From assembly GCF_003258945.1 (NCBI RefSeq), contig NZ_QLIX01000003.1, forward strand, positions 124,001 to 188,000: 64,000 bases of DNA. The letters run 5' to 3'. The position numbers and the translations under genes were made by a program. The stretch comes from Roseicella frigidaeris (GTDB lineage: Bacteria; Pseudomonadota; Alphaproteobacteria; Acetobacterales; Acetobacteraceae). Below are positions 55,240 to 63,608 of this stretch, piece after piece. The notes beneath the pieces are model-generated. The model was not told where the DNA came from, did no database searches, and saw nothing but the letters and a program-made list of their open reading frames with translations. The first letter of the stretch is position 1; every line of letters begins with the position of its first letter.

Positions 55240-56694
55240 ATGCCTGACTTCGACGTGGCGGTGATCGGCGCCGGGGCCGCCGGGCTCTCGGTCGCCGCCA
55301 TCTGCAGCGGCCTCGGCCTCAGCGTGGCGCTGATCGAGCGCGGCCGGATGGGCGGCGAGTGCCTGAACACCGGCTGCGTCCCCTCGAAGGCGCTGCTCGC
55401 CGCCGCCCGCGCCGCGGCCGAGGCGCGGCAGGCCGGGCGCTTCGGCCTGCGCCTGCCGCCGCCCGAGATCGACTGGGCCGGGGTGCGGGCGCATGTGCAG
55501 GGCGCCATCGCCCGCATCGCCCCGAATGACAGCGCCGCCCGCTACCGCGGCATGGGCGTCGAGGTGATCGAGGCGGCCGGGCATTTCGCGGCGCCGGACG
55601 TGATCGAGGCGGCCGGCCGCCGCCTCAGCTTCCGCCGCGCCGTCATCGCCGCCGGCAGCAGCCCGGTGATCCCCGACATCCCCGGCCTCGACGGCGTGCC
55701 CTGGCTGACCAACGAGACGCTCTTCGAGCTCGAGGAGCCACCGGGGCATCTCGTCATCCTCGGCGGCGGCGCGGTCGGGATCGAGATGGCGCAGGCGCAT
55801 GCCCGGCTCGGCTGCCTGGTGACGCTGGTCGAGGCGGCGCCGCGCATCGCCCCGGGCGAGGAGGAGGAGCTGGTCCACCCGCTCCGCGCCGCGCTGCTGG
55901 CCGAGGGCATCGCCCTGCACGAGGGGGCGCGGCTGGCGCGGGTCGAGCAGCTCGAGCCGGAGGGGCCGCAGGCGGGCGCCGGCGTGGTCCTGCACCTCGC
56001 CGACGGCACCCGCATCGCCGGGACGCATCTGCTGCTGGCGACCGGGCGGGCGCCGCGCCTCGCCGGGCTCGACCTGCCGGCGGCGCATGTCGCCGCCACG
56101 CCACAGGGGGTGCGCACCCGGCGCGACCTCCGCTCGGTCTCCAACCGCCGGGTCTGGGCGGTCGGCGACATCGCCGATCCCGAGGGGCTGGGGCCGCGCC
56201 GCCTCACCCATGCCGCCTCGCAGCACGCCGCGGTGCTGGTGCGCTCCATGCTGTTCCGCCTGCCCGGCACGCGGCTCGACTACGCGGCGCTGCCGCGCGT
56301 CACCTACACCGATCCGGAGCTGGCGCAGATCGGCCTGACCGAGGCCGAGGCGCGGGCGGCGGGGCACCGCGACCTGCGCATCCTGCGCTGGCCGCTGGCC
56401 GAGAACGACCGCGCCATCGCCGAGGGACGGCCCGAGGGGATGGTGAAGCTGGTGGCGACGTCGCGCGGCCGGCTGCTCGGCGCTAGCCTGCTGGCCGCCG
56501 GGGCGGGGGAGATGGCCGGCCCCTACGGGCTGCTGATCGGCCGGCGGCTGCCGCTCTCGGCCCTCGCCTCCCTCACCCTGCCCTATCCGACCCTGGCCGA
56601 GGCGGGGAAGCGCGCCGCCGGCGCCTTCTATGCGCCGAAGCTGCTCTCCCCCTTCACGAAACGCGTAATCACCTTGCTCAAACACCTGCCCTGA
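55240..56694 (+). CDS. Pyridine nucleotide-disulfide oxidoreductase (mercuric reductase/lipoamide dehydrogenase family)
   Basis: A 484-residue FAD enzyme. FAD site VIGAGAAGLSVAAICS; redox disulfide Cys41-Cys46 in GGECLNTGCVPSKAL; NAD(P)H site ILGGGAVGIEMAQAHARLG; second FAD motif VWAVGDIADPEG. The usual C-terminal active-site His-x-x-x-x-Glu (H-YPT--E) reads LTLPYPTLAEAGKRA, so the His is replaced and ordinary lipoamide or mercury chemistry is doubtful. Adjacent, zero spacing, to the TVP38 gene, a pairing seen in other bacteria. Substrate unknown. Confidence 0.88.
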   Translation: MPDFDVAVIGAGAAGLSVAAICSGLGLSVALIERGRMGGECLNTGCVPSKALLAAARAAAEARQAGRFGLRLPPPEIDWAGVRAHVQGAIARIAPNDSAARYRGMGVEVIEAAGHFAAPDVIEAAGRRLSFRRAVIAAGSSPVIPDIPGLDGVPWLTNETLFELEEPPGHLVILGGGAVGIEMAQAHARLGCLVTLVEAAPRIAPGEEEELVHPLRAALLAEGIALHEGARLARVEQLEPEGPQAGAGVVLHLADGTRIAGTHLLLATGRAPRLAGLDLPAAHVAATPQGVRTRRDLRSVSNRRVWAVGDIADPEGLGPRRLTHAASQHAAVLVRSMLFRLPGTRLDYAALPRVTYTDPELAQIGLTEAEARAAGHRDLRILRWPLAENDRAIAEGRPEGMVKLVATSRGRLLGASLLAAGAGEMAGPYGLLIGRRLPLSALASLTLPYPTLAEAGKRAAGAFYAPKLLSPFTKRVITLLKHLP

Positions 56695-56730
56695 GCGTTC
56701 ATGCCGCACCTGCGAAGGAGCCCAGCACCC

Positions 56731-57525
56731 ATGGAGACAATCCTCAGCGGCCGGACCGCCCTGGTCACCGGCAGCACCAGCGGCATCGGCCTCGGCATCG
56801 CCAAGCTCCTCGCCGAGGCGGGCGCGAAGGTGATGCTGAACGGCTTCGGCAAGCCGGAGGAGATCGCCAGGGCGCGCCAGGAGGTGGGCGCGGCCATGGG
56901 GGCGGCGGAGGCGCCCTATTCCGGCGCCGACCTCTCGAAGCCCGAGCAGGTGCGGCAGATGATCCAGGAGACGCAGGCGGCGCTCGGCAGCCTCGACATC
57001 CTGGTGAACAATGCCGGCATCCAATTCGTGGCGCCGATCGAGGAATTCCCCGACGACAAGTTCGACGCCATCATGGCGATCAACTTCGCCTCCAATTTCC
57101 ACGCCATCAAGGCGGCGCTGCCGGGGATGAAGGCGCGCAACTGGGGGCGGATCATCAACATCGCCTCCGCCCACGGCCTCATCGCCTCGCCCTTCAAGGT
57201 GGCCTATGTCTCGGCCAAGCATGCGGTGGTCGGCATGACCAAGACGGTGGCGGTGGAGACGGCGCAGACCGCGATCACCTGCAACGCCATCTGCCCCGGC
57301 TTCGTCCGCACCCCGCTGGCCGAGGCGCAGGTGAAGACCCTGGCCAAGGAGCACAACGTCTCCGAGGAGGCGGCGCTGAAGGACCTGCTGCTGGTGCACC
57401 AGCCCTCCAAGCGCTGGATCGAGGTCGAGGAGGTGGCGCAGATGGCGCTCTATCTCTGCGGCCCGAACAGCGGCGGCGTCACCGGCGCGGCGCTGTCGAT
57501 CGACGGCGGCTGGTACGCGAGCTGA
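56731..57525 (+). CDS. 3-hydroxybutyrate dehydrogenase
   Basis: A 264-residue classical SDR that interconverts 3-hydroxybutyrate and acetoacetate, used in polyhydroxybutyrate breakdown. Nucleotide site TGSTSGIG (13-20), NNAGIQFVAPIEEFP, catalytic Ser146, Tyr159 and Lys163 (YVSAKHA), and the family-typical NAICPGFVRTPLAEAQV and WIEVEEVAQMALYLCG. The ATG at 56731 follows AAGGAG by ten bases. It precedes a patatin-like lipase gene by seven bases. Confidence 0.93.
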   Translation: METILSGRTALVTGSTSGIGLGIAKLLAEAGAKVMLNGFGKPEEIARARQEVGAAMGAAEAPYSGADLSKPEQVRQMIQETQAALGSLDILVNNAGIQFVAPIEEFPDDKFDAIMAINFASNFHAIKAALPGMKARNWGRIINIASAHGLIASPFKVAYVSAKHAVVGMTKTVAVETAQTAITCNAICPGFVRTPLAEAQVKTLAKEHNVSEEAALKDLLLVHQPSKRWIEVEEVAQMALYLCGPNSGGVTGAALSIDGGWYAS

Positions 57526-57532
57526 CGCGCGG

Positions 57533-58768
57533 ATGACGCGGGAGACGGAGGCGGGGCCGGGGACGGGCCTGGCGCCAGGCGGGGCGGAGGCGGGCGGCGG
57601 GGAAGCGCCGGCCGGCGACGGCCCGGCGCCTTCCCGCCCGGCCGCGCCGCAGGGCGACCTGCGGGGCGAAGGCCCCCTGCCGCCCGAGCTCCTGCCCGAT
57701 CCCTCCGCCACGCCCGCGCCCCTGCCGCAGCCGGCGGTGGCGAAGCCCGTCGCCACCAAGCGGCTCAACCTCGCGCTGCAGGGCGGCGGCACGCATGGCG
57801 CCTTCACCTGGGGCGTGCTGGACCGGCTGCTGGAGGATGAGCGGCTGGTCTTCGACGCCGTCTCCGGCACCTCGGCCGGGGCGCTGAACGCGGCGATCTT
57901 CGTCCAGGGCCTGGCCGAGGACGGGCGGGAGGGGGCGCGCCGCGCCCTCGACCGGCTGTGGCGCGACGTCGCCGCCCGCCTCGCCATCAGCCCGCTGCGC
58001 AACACGCCGCTCGAGAAGGCGCTCTGGGGCTACGACCTCACCTATTCCGTCGCCTACCAGACCTTCGACACGCTGAGCCGCGTCTTCTCGCCCTACCAGC
58101 TCAACCCCTTCCCGGTGGAGTTCAACCCGCTGCGGCAGGTGATCGCCGACAACCTCGACATGGCGCGGCTGCGGCAGGACCAGAAGGCGCTGCGCCTCTT
58201 CATCTCGGCGACCAATGTCCGCACCGGCAAGCCGCGCATCTTCACCCGCGCCGAGGTGACGCCGGACGTGGTGCTGGCCTCGGCCTGCCTGCCGAACGTC
58301 TTCAAGGCGGTGGAGATCGAGGGCGAGGCCTATTGGGATGGCGGCTATCTCGGCAACCCGGCGATCTGGCCGCTCTACTACGAGCGCGGCGCGCCGGACA
58401 TCCTGCTGGTGCAGATCAACGTGCTGAACCGCCAGGAGCTTCCGACCACGCCGTCGGACATCATGAACCGGCTGAACGAGATCAGCTTCAACGCCGCGCT
58501 GATGGCGGAGATGCGGGCGATCGACTTCGTGCAGCGGCTGCTCGATTCCGGCCGGCTGGAGCAGCCGCGCTACCGCCGCATCTTCCTCCACTGCGTCGAG
58601 GACGAGGCGCGGATGCGGCAGTTCAAGCTCTCGACCAAGCTGAACGGCGACTGGGAATTCCTGCAGACCCTGCGCCGCTACGGCTGGGAGGCGGCGGACC
58701 GCTTCCTGGCGCTGCATTTCGACACGCTCGGGCGGGAGAGCACGCTGGATATCCAGCGGTATCTGTAA
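57533..58768 (+). CDS. Patatin-like phospholipase
   Basis: A 411-residue protein with a proline/alanine-rich, probably disordered N-terminus (1-73) and a patatin domain. Oxyanion GGGTHG (84-89), nucleophile Ser114 in GTSAG, and the dyad Asp near 269 in WDGGYLGNP. FLHCVEDEARMRQFKLSTKLNGDWEFLQTL (in parts) marks the C-terminal region typical of RssA-distinct alphaproteobacterial members. Hydrolyses acyl esters; the operon with 3-hydroxybutyrate dehydrogenase hints at a role in polyhydroxybutyrate granules or lipid turnover (inference). Confidence 0.9.
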   Translation: MTRETEAGPGTGLAPGGAEAGGGEAPAGDGPAPSRPAAPQGDLRGEGPLPPELLPDPSATPAPLPQPAVAKPVATKRLNLALQGGGTHGAFTWGVLDRLLEDERLVFDAVSGTSAGALNAAIFVQGLAEDGREGARRALDRLWRDVAARLAISPLRNTPLEKALWGYDLTYSVAYQTFDTLSRVFSPYQLNPFPVEFNPLRQVIADNLDMARLRQDQKALRLFISATNVRTGKPRIFTRAEVTPDVVLASACLPNVFKAVEIEGEAYWDGGYLGNPAIWPLYYERGAPDILLVQINVLNRQELPTTPSDIMNRLNEISFNAALMAEMRAIDFVQRLLDSGRLEQPRYRRIFLHCVEDEARMRQFKLSTKLNGDWEFLQTLRRYGWEAADRFLALHFDTLGRESTLDIQRYL

Positions 58769-58775
58769 TACGAAC

Positions 58776-58899
58776 GGCATGAATGCTTCATTCATGCCGA
58801 GCGCCCGAAGGGCGCCGCGCCTAGTGGCGCGAAGCCAAGCAAACCGGAGGTTTGCGCCCGGCGTTTGAGGGGGCCGTTGATGTGTCAACATCAACGGCC
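58776..58899. repeat. Cluster of five tandem stem-loops (palindromic repeat, family D)
   Basis: In 124 bp: GGCATGAATG/CATTCATGCC (58776-58798), GCGCCC/GGGCGC (58801-58815), CGCGCC/GGCGCG (58816-58831), GCAAACC/GGTTTGC (58839-58855) and GGCCGTTGATGT/ACATCAACGGCC (58872-58899). All stems are perfect with 3-4 nt loops. The cluster fills the gap between the convergent patatin and rodA genes; a degenerate, inverted copy of its left part is at 62109-62155. Confidence 0.85.
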
Positions 58900-58924
58900 A
58901 TTCGCATAAGGCGCGCGCCGCCCG

Positions 58925-60082
58925 TCACCCCTCCCCGGCCTCGGCGAATTCCACCTCCCGGTGCACATGCACCGAGAGCAGCAGGCCGAAGCCGAGCATG
59001 GTCGTCAGCATGGCCGAGCCGCCATGCGAGATCAGCGGCAGCGGCACGCCGCCGACCGGGATGGCCCCCGTCACCATGGCGATGTTAACGAAGACGTAGA
59101 GGAAGAGGTTGGTGCCGAGGCCGACCGCGAGCAGCCGGCCGAAGGCGTGCCGGCAGCGGAAGGCGGTGAGGAAGCAGAAGCCGATCGCCAGGCCGAGCAG
59201 CGCCAGCGTCGCCAGCGCGCCGACCAGGCCGAATTCCTCGGCGATCATGGTGAAGATGAAGTCGGTCTGCTTCTCCGGCAGGAAATTCAGGTGCCCCTGG
59301 GTGCCCTGCAGGAAGCCCCGGCCCCAGATGCCGCCCGAGCCGAGTGCGATCTTCGACTGGATGATGTTGTAGCCGGCGCCGAGCGGGTCGCTCTCCGGGT
59401 CGAGGAAGGTGGTGATGCGCGCCTTCTGGTAGTCGTGCAGATGCGCATAGGCGATCGGCGCGGCGATGCCGGCGGCGCCGAGGGCGAGGGCGAATTGCCA
59501 GAGCCGCGCCCCGGCGGCGAAGAAGACCGCGCCGCCGATCATCGCGGTGATGAGGCCGGTACCGAGATTGGGCTGCTTCAGGATCAGCCCGACCGGCGCC
59601 AGCACCAGCAGCGCCGGCGGCAGCAGGAAGAGCGGGTTGCCCATCTGCTCGCGGCTGGCGCGGCGGAACCAGGCGGCCAGCGCCAGGGCCAGCATGATCT
59701 TCATCAGCTCGGAGGGCTGGAGTTGCAGCGGCCCGATATCGATCCAGCGCTGCGCCCCTTTGCCGACATTGCCGTGCAGCAGCACCAGCACCAGCAGGCC
59801 GAGGCCGAGCGCATAGCCGGCCCAGGCGAGGCGGGCGATCGCCCGGATGTCGACCAGGGCGAGGCAGAGCATCAGCACCAGGCCGAAGCCGAAGCGCAGC
59901 GCATGCTTCGTCGCATAGGGCTCCGGCCCGCCGCCGGCGGAGTAGAGCGCGACATAGCCGATGGCGGCGATGCCGCCGAGCAGCAGCACGAAGGCCCAGG
60001 GGATGCGCCAAAGCTTGCGCAGCACCCCGCCGCCGCGGTCGCGCAGCAGCAACCGGCGCTCATAGGGGGCGGCGCCGCTCAT
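58925..60082 (-). CDS. rodA: Peptidoglycan glycosyltransferase RodA
   Basis: A 385-residue SEDS polymerase with about ten transmembrane helices, acting with PBP2 in side-wall synthesis. Characteristic segments: GAQRWIDIGPLQLQPSELMKIMLALALA, ILKQPNLGTGLITAMIG, LPEKQTDFIFTMIAEEFGLVGA and GGVPLPLISHGGSAMLTTMLGFGLLLS in parts; the catalytic Asp is in QPSE/GLVG-flanking loops as in the family. Its ATG overlaps the mrdA stop as ATGA. Confidence 0.97.
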   Translation of the reverse strand: MSGAAPYERRLLLRDRGGGVLRKLWRIPWAFVLLLGGIAAIGYVALYSAGGGPEPYATKHALRFGFGLVLMLCLALVDIRAIARLAWAGYALGLGLLVLVLLHGNVGKGAQRWIDIGPLQLQPSELMKIMLALALAAWFRRASREQMGNPLFLLPPALLVLAPVGLILKQPNLGTGLITAMIGGAVFFAAGARLWQFALALGAAGIAAPIAYAHLHDYQKARITTFLDPESDPLGAGYNIIQSKIALGSGGIWGRGFLQGTQGHLNFLPEKQTDFIFTMIAEEFGLVGALATLALLGLAIGFCFLTAFRCRHAFGRLLAVGLGTNLFLYVFVNIAMVTGAIPVGGVPLPLISHGGSAMLTTMLGFGLLLSVHVHREVEFAEAGEG

Positions 60083-61992
60083 CGCCTGTCCCCGGCGCCG
60101 GTCCCGGCGCCGGCCTCGGCCACCCGCGGCCCCGGGGGCGGGGCCGGCGGCAGCGGCAGGTCGCGCAGCCGGGTGAAGGCCTCGACCATCACCTCGCGCG
60201 CCAGCGGCGCCGCGGCGCCGGCGCCGCTCATGCCGTGCTCGACGACGACGCTCACCGCATAGACCGGCGCCTCATAGGGGGCGAAGGCGACGAAGAGGGC
60301 GTGCGGCCGCCATTCCCGCGGCTGCCGCTCGGCCCGGAAGCCGCGCTCGCGCTGCTCGCGCGAGACCCGGCGCACCTGCACCGAGCCGGTCTTGCCGGCC
60401 AGGACGCCGAACGGACCGGGCAGCCGGGCGGCGGGCGCGGTGCCGCCGGCCTCGTTCACCACCGCCCACATGCCCTCCCGCACCAGCTTCAGGTCGCGCT
60501 CGGGCAGGCCGAGCGGCGGCCAGGCCTCCGGCCGCCCGCCCGGGGCGGGCTGGCCGCCGAGGCTGCGCGTCAGATGCGGCTGCACCGCCCGCCCGGTCGC
60601 CAGCCGCGCCGCCATGGTGGCGAGCTGCAGCGGGGTGATCTGGTAGAAGCCCTGGCCGATGCCGTGCACGATGGTGTCGCCCGGGTTCCAGGCCTTGCCC
60701 TGGGCCTGCCGCCAGGCGCGGGTCGGCACCAGGCCCCGCTTCGCCCCCGGCAGATCGATCCCGAGATCGACGCCGAGGCCGAAGCGGTTGGCCATGCCGG
60801 CGATGCGGTCGATGCCGATGCGGCGGGCCAGCTCGTAGAAATAGACGTCGCAGGACTGCTTGAGCGCGCCGCGCAGGTCGAGGCTGCCATGGCCCTGCCG
60901 GCGCCAGCAATGGAAGCGGGTGTCGCCGAGATCGAGATGGCCGGAGCAGTGGATGCGCTCGGTCGGCGTCACCGCCTTCGCCTCCAGCCCGGCCAGTGCC
61001 ACCACCATCTTGAAGGTCGAGCCGGGGGCGTAGAGCCCGTTGGTGGTCTTGTTGATCAGCGGCGTCGCCCGGTCGCGCGTCCAGTCCCGCCATTGCCGGG
61101 CGGAGACGCCGGCCTCGAAGAGCGAGGGGTCGAAGGAGGGCTGCGAGGCCATGGCCAGCACCTCGCCGTTGCGGGCATCGAGCACGACGACGCTGGTCCC
61201 TGCCTCGATGCGGTCGCGCACGGCGCGCTGCAGCCCGGCATCGACGGTCAGCCGCACCTCCTGCCCGGGGATGCCCTCCTGCCGATCGAGCTCGCGGATC
61301 ACCCGGCCGAGCGCGTTCACCTCGAGCTGCACCGCCCCGGCGCGGCCGCGCAGCGGGATCTCGTGGAAGCGTTCGATGCCGGCGCGGCCGACGCGGATGC
61401 CGGGCAGGGCGAGCAGCGGGTCGCCATCCATGTCGCGCTCGGCCGGCGGGGCGACATAGCCGAGGATATGCGCCAGATGCTCGCCCTCGGGATAGAGCCG
61501 CGTGGTGCCGACATCGACCAGGATGCCCGGCAGGTCGGGCGCGTTCACCTCGATGCGCGCCATCTCCTCCCAGGAGAGGAACTCCCGCACCGTCACCGGC
61601 ACGAAGCGGCGGTGCCGGCGGAGCTCGCGCTCGATCCGCGCCCGCTCATGCTCCTGCAGCGGCAGCAGGCGGGAGAAGGCGTCGAGCGTCGCGCCGACAT
61701 CCTGCGCCTGCTCGGCGACCAGCAGCGCCCGCCAGTTCAGCCGGTTGCCGGCGATGACGAGGCCGTTGCGGTCGAGCACCCGGCCGCGCGGCGGCGGCAG
61801 CAGCCGCGCCGAGACGCGGTTCTCCTCGGCCAGGGTGCGGTAGCGCTCGCCCTCCTCGGCCTGCAGGCGCCAGAGCCGGATGCCGAGCAGGCCGAGCAGG
61901 GCGAGCTGGCCGAGGCCGAGCGCGGCGGCGCGGCGGGTGAAGAGCCGCCGCCGCTCCGCCTCCTCGCGCCGGCCGCCGGGAAAGAGGCTCAT
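60079..61992 (-). CDS. mrdA: Penicillin-binding protein 2
   Basis: A 637-residue class B transpeptidase with an N-terminal membrane anchor (RAAALGLGQLALLGLLGIRLWRLQ), the pedestal domain (RGRVLDRNGLVIAGNRLNWRALLV) and the penicillin-binding domain: S-x-x-K in PGSTFKMV, the SxN-equivalent in KQSCDVYFYELA, and KTGS in LAGKTGSVQ. It supports lateral wall growth with RodA and MreBCD. The Pro/Gly-rich C-terminus is typical of high-GC lineages. Confidence 0.97.
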   Translation of the reverse strand: MSLFPGGRREEAERRRLFTRRAAALGLGQLALLGLLGIRLWRLQAEEGERYRTLAEENRVSARLLPPPRGRVLDRNGLVIAGNRLNWRALLVAEQAQDVGATLDAFSRLLPLQEHERARIERELRRHRRFVPVTVREFLSWEEMARIEVNAPDLPGILVDVGTTRLYPEGEHLAHILGYVAPPAERDMDGDPLLALPGIRVGRAGIERFHEIPLRGRAGAVQLEVNALGRVIRELDRQEGIPGQEVRLTVDAGLQRAVRDRIEAGTSVVVLDARNGEVLAMASQPSFDPSLFEAGVSARQWRDWTRDRATPLINKTTNGLYAPGSTFKMVVALAGLEAKAVTPTERIHCSGHLDLGDTRFHCWRRQGHGSLDLRGALKQSCDVYFYELARRIGIDRIAGMANRFGLGVDLGIDLPGAKRGLVPTRAWRQAQGKAWNPGDTIVHGIGQGFYQITPLQLATMAARLATGRAVQPHLTRSLGGQPAPGGRPEAWPPLGLPERDLKLVREGMWAVVNEAGGTAPAARLPGPFGVLAGKTGSVQVRRVSREQRERGFRAERQPREWRPHALFVAFAPYEAPVYAVSVVVEHGMSGAGAAAPLAREVMVEAFTRLRDLPLPPAPPPGPRVAEAGAGTGAGDRR

Positions 61993-62108
61993 GCCGGCGG
62001 CCCTTGCCGGCGACCCGGCACGGGCTCCCCGCGGCGCCCCCCTCGGCGCCGGGCGCGCTCCTCCGATGGGCCGGGCATGGCGGAGGCGCGCCGGACGGCG
62101 CGGCCCGC

Positions 62109-62155
62109 GGCGCCCGGTCGGGCGCTCGGCCGGAACGAAGCCTTCATGCCCTTGG
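62109..62155. repeat. Degenerate inverted copy of the family D palindrome
   Basis: Reading the plus strand, GGCGCCCGGTCGGGCGCTCGGC followed by GAACGAAGCCTTCATGCC (both shown in parts only for comparison) matches the minus strand of 58776-58815 at most positions, including GGGCGCTCGGC and TTCATGCC. It lies between mreD and mrdA, where it does not interrupt a gene. Confidence 0.55.
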
Positions 62156-62157
62156 CC

Positions 62158-62697
62158 TCACGCCATCGCCTCGGCCCGGCGCATCGCCTCGTGCAGCCGG
62201 GTGAGCAGCCAGGCGAGGCCCGGATAGAGGCCGATGGCGAGCAGCGCCTGCCAGAAGGCCGGGGCCACCGGCAGCAGCCGCCAGCCGAGCAGCGCCTGCA
62301 GCCCGAGGCCGAGCGCCGCCGCCCCCGCCGCGAGGCCGGCGAAGGCGAGCCAGACCAGCAGGAAGCGCTGCCGCGCCAGCAGGCGCCGCCAGCGCCCGGC
62401 GACGCCATGCGCCAGCAGCAGCACCAGCACCCCGGTGCCGGGCGGCGCCGCGGTCAGCAGGTCCTGCACCAGGCCGAGGCCGAAGACCACGGGCGGCGGC
62501 AACGCGGCGGGGCGGAAGACCGACCAGAAGACCAGGCAGGGCAGCGCCACCGCGGGCAGCAGGCCGGGCAGGCCGGAGGGCAGGGCGGCGAGCAGCATCA
62601 GCAGCAGGGTCAGGCCGGCCGGCAGCAGCGCCCGCGCGAGCGCGTCGAGCCGCCGCAGCAGCCCCGCGAGCGGTGCCGCCCGGCCGCTCACCGCCAT
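62158..62697 (-). CDS. mreD: Rod shape-determining protein MreD
   Basis: A 179-residue membrane protein with about five helices (LLPAGLTLLLMLLAALPSGLPG, LPAVALPCLVFWSVFRPAAL, VVFGLGLVQDLLTAAPPGTGVLVLLLAHG). The PxxxFGLGLxxDLLxxxPLG-like pattern and its location between mreC and mrdA identify it. The start is either ATG 62697 or, better spaced from GAGG, GTG 62691. It links MreC to the elongasome. Confidence 0.92.
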   Translation of the reverse strand: MAVSGRAAPLAGLLRRLDALARALLPAGLTLLLMLLAALPSGLPGLLPAVALPCLVFWSVFRPAALPPPVVFGLGLVQDLLTAAPPGTGVLVLLLAHGVAGRWRRLLARQRFLLVWLAFAGLAAGAAALGLGLQALLGWRLLPVAPAFWQALLAIGLYPGLAWLLTRLHEAMRRAEAMA

Positions 62698-62752
62698 CCC
62701 CTCGGGACCGGCGCGCGGCCCGCCCCCGGCGCAGGCGTCGCGGCGGGATGCG

Positions 62753-63577
62753 TCATGGCAGGATCCCGGGCAGGCGGTAGTCGAAGAGCCGCAGCAGGTC
62801 GAGCCGGTCCAGCCGGGCGAAGAGCTCCACCTCGGCGGCGCCCGAGGCGGTGCGCCGCACCAGGCCGACCGGCAGCCCGGCCGGGAAGGCATTCGCCTCG
62901 GCGCTGGTCACCACCCGCTCGCCCTCCTGCGGCTCGCTGCCGGAAGGCCAGTATTGCAGCCGCGGCCGGGCGGTGTTGGTGCCGACCAGCATGGCCCGCG
63001 CCCGGCTGCCCTCCAGCAGCACGGGGATGCGGCTGTTCAGGTCGGTCAGCAGCACCACCCGGGCGGAGCGGCTGCCCACCTCCGTCACCCGCCCGGCGAG
63101 GCCGCGCGCATCCATCGCCACCGCGCCCTTCCGCACCGGCTGGCCCGGCCCGGTCGAGAGCAGCACCGCCCGGGCATAGGCCCCGCCCCCATCGGCGACG
63201 ACGCGGGCGGTGACGAAGCCGGGCGCCGCCTCGGGCAGGACGCCGAGCTGGCGGCGCAGCAGCGCATTCTCCGCCGCGAGGGAGGCGGCGGCGTCCTGCC
63301 AGTGGCGCAGGCGCTCGTTCTCCTCGCGCAGCCGGGCATTCTCCGTGCGCAGCGAGAGCAGCCCCGCCGCCTCGCCGAGCGCCCCCTGCAGCGCCAGGAC
63401 CGGCTGGCGCAGCGCCCCCCAGGCCGGCGCGAGGGCATCGGCGAGCGCCATGCGCGCCCGTTCCGCCAGCAGCGCATCCGCCTTGCCGAGCAGCATGAGG
63501 CCGAAGCCCGCGGCGATCAGCGCGGGAAGCGACAGGCGCGCCAGCGCCTGGTGGAGCGGGACGCTGAGACGGATCAA
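62753..63577 (-). CDS. mreC: Rod shape-determining protein MreC
   Basis: A 274-residue bitopic protein: one N-terminal transmembrane helix (ALIAAGFGLMLLGKADAL), a coiled coil (about 65-110; LLSLRTENARLREENERLRHWQDAAASLAAENALLRRQL in parts) and a periplasmic double beta-barrel with ARVVADGGGAYARAVLLSTG, GLAGRVTEVGSRSARVVLLTDLNSRIPV in parts and GERVVTSAEANAFPAGLPVGLV. The likely start is a TTG (63575-63577), since no ATG or GTG precedes the transmembrane helix suitably. Downstream of mreB. Confidence 0.94.
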   Translation of the reverse strand: MIRLSVPLHQALARLSLPALIAAGFGLMLLGKADALLAERARMALADALAPAWGALRQPVLALQGALGEAAGLLSLRTENARLREENERLRHWQDAAASLAAENALLRRQLGVLPEAAPGFVTARVVADGGGAYARAVLLSTGPGQPVRKGAVAMDARGLAGRVTEVGSRSARVVLLTDLNSRIPVLLEGSRARAMLVGTNTARPRLQYWPSGSEPQEGERVVTSAEANAFPAGLPVGLVRRTASGAAEVELFARLDRLDLLRLFDYRLPGILP

Positions 63578-63608
63578 CGGGGGGAGCCTGCCTCGCCTCT
63601 GTTCCCGT

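Noticed and set aside
54232-58005. Open frame of over 1250 codons antisense to TVP38, reductase and dehydrogenase genes
   Set aside because: Low-complexity Arg/Ala/Gly/Asp composition typical of antisense frames in this genome.
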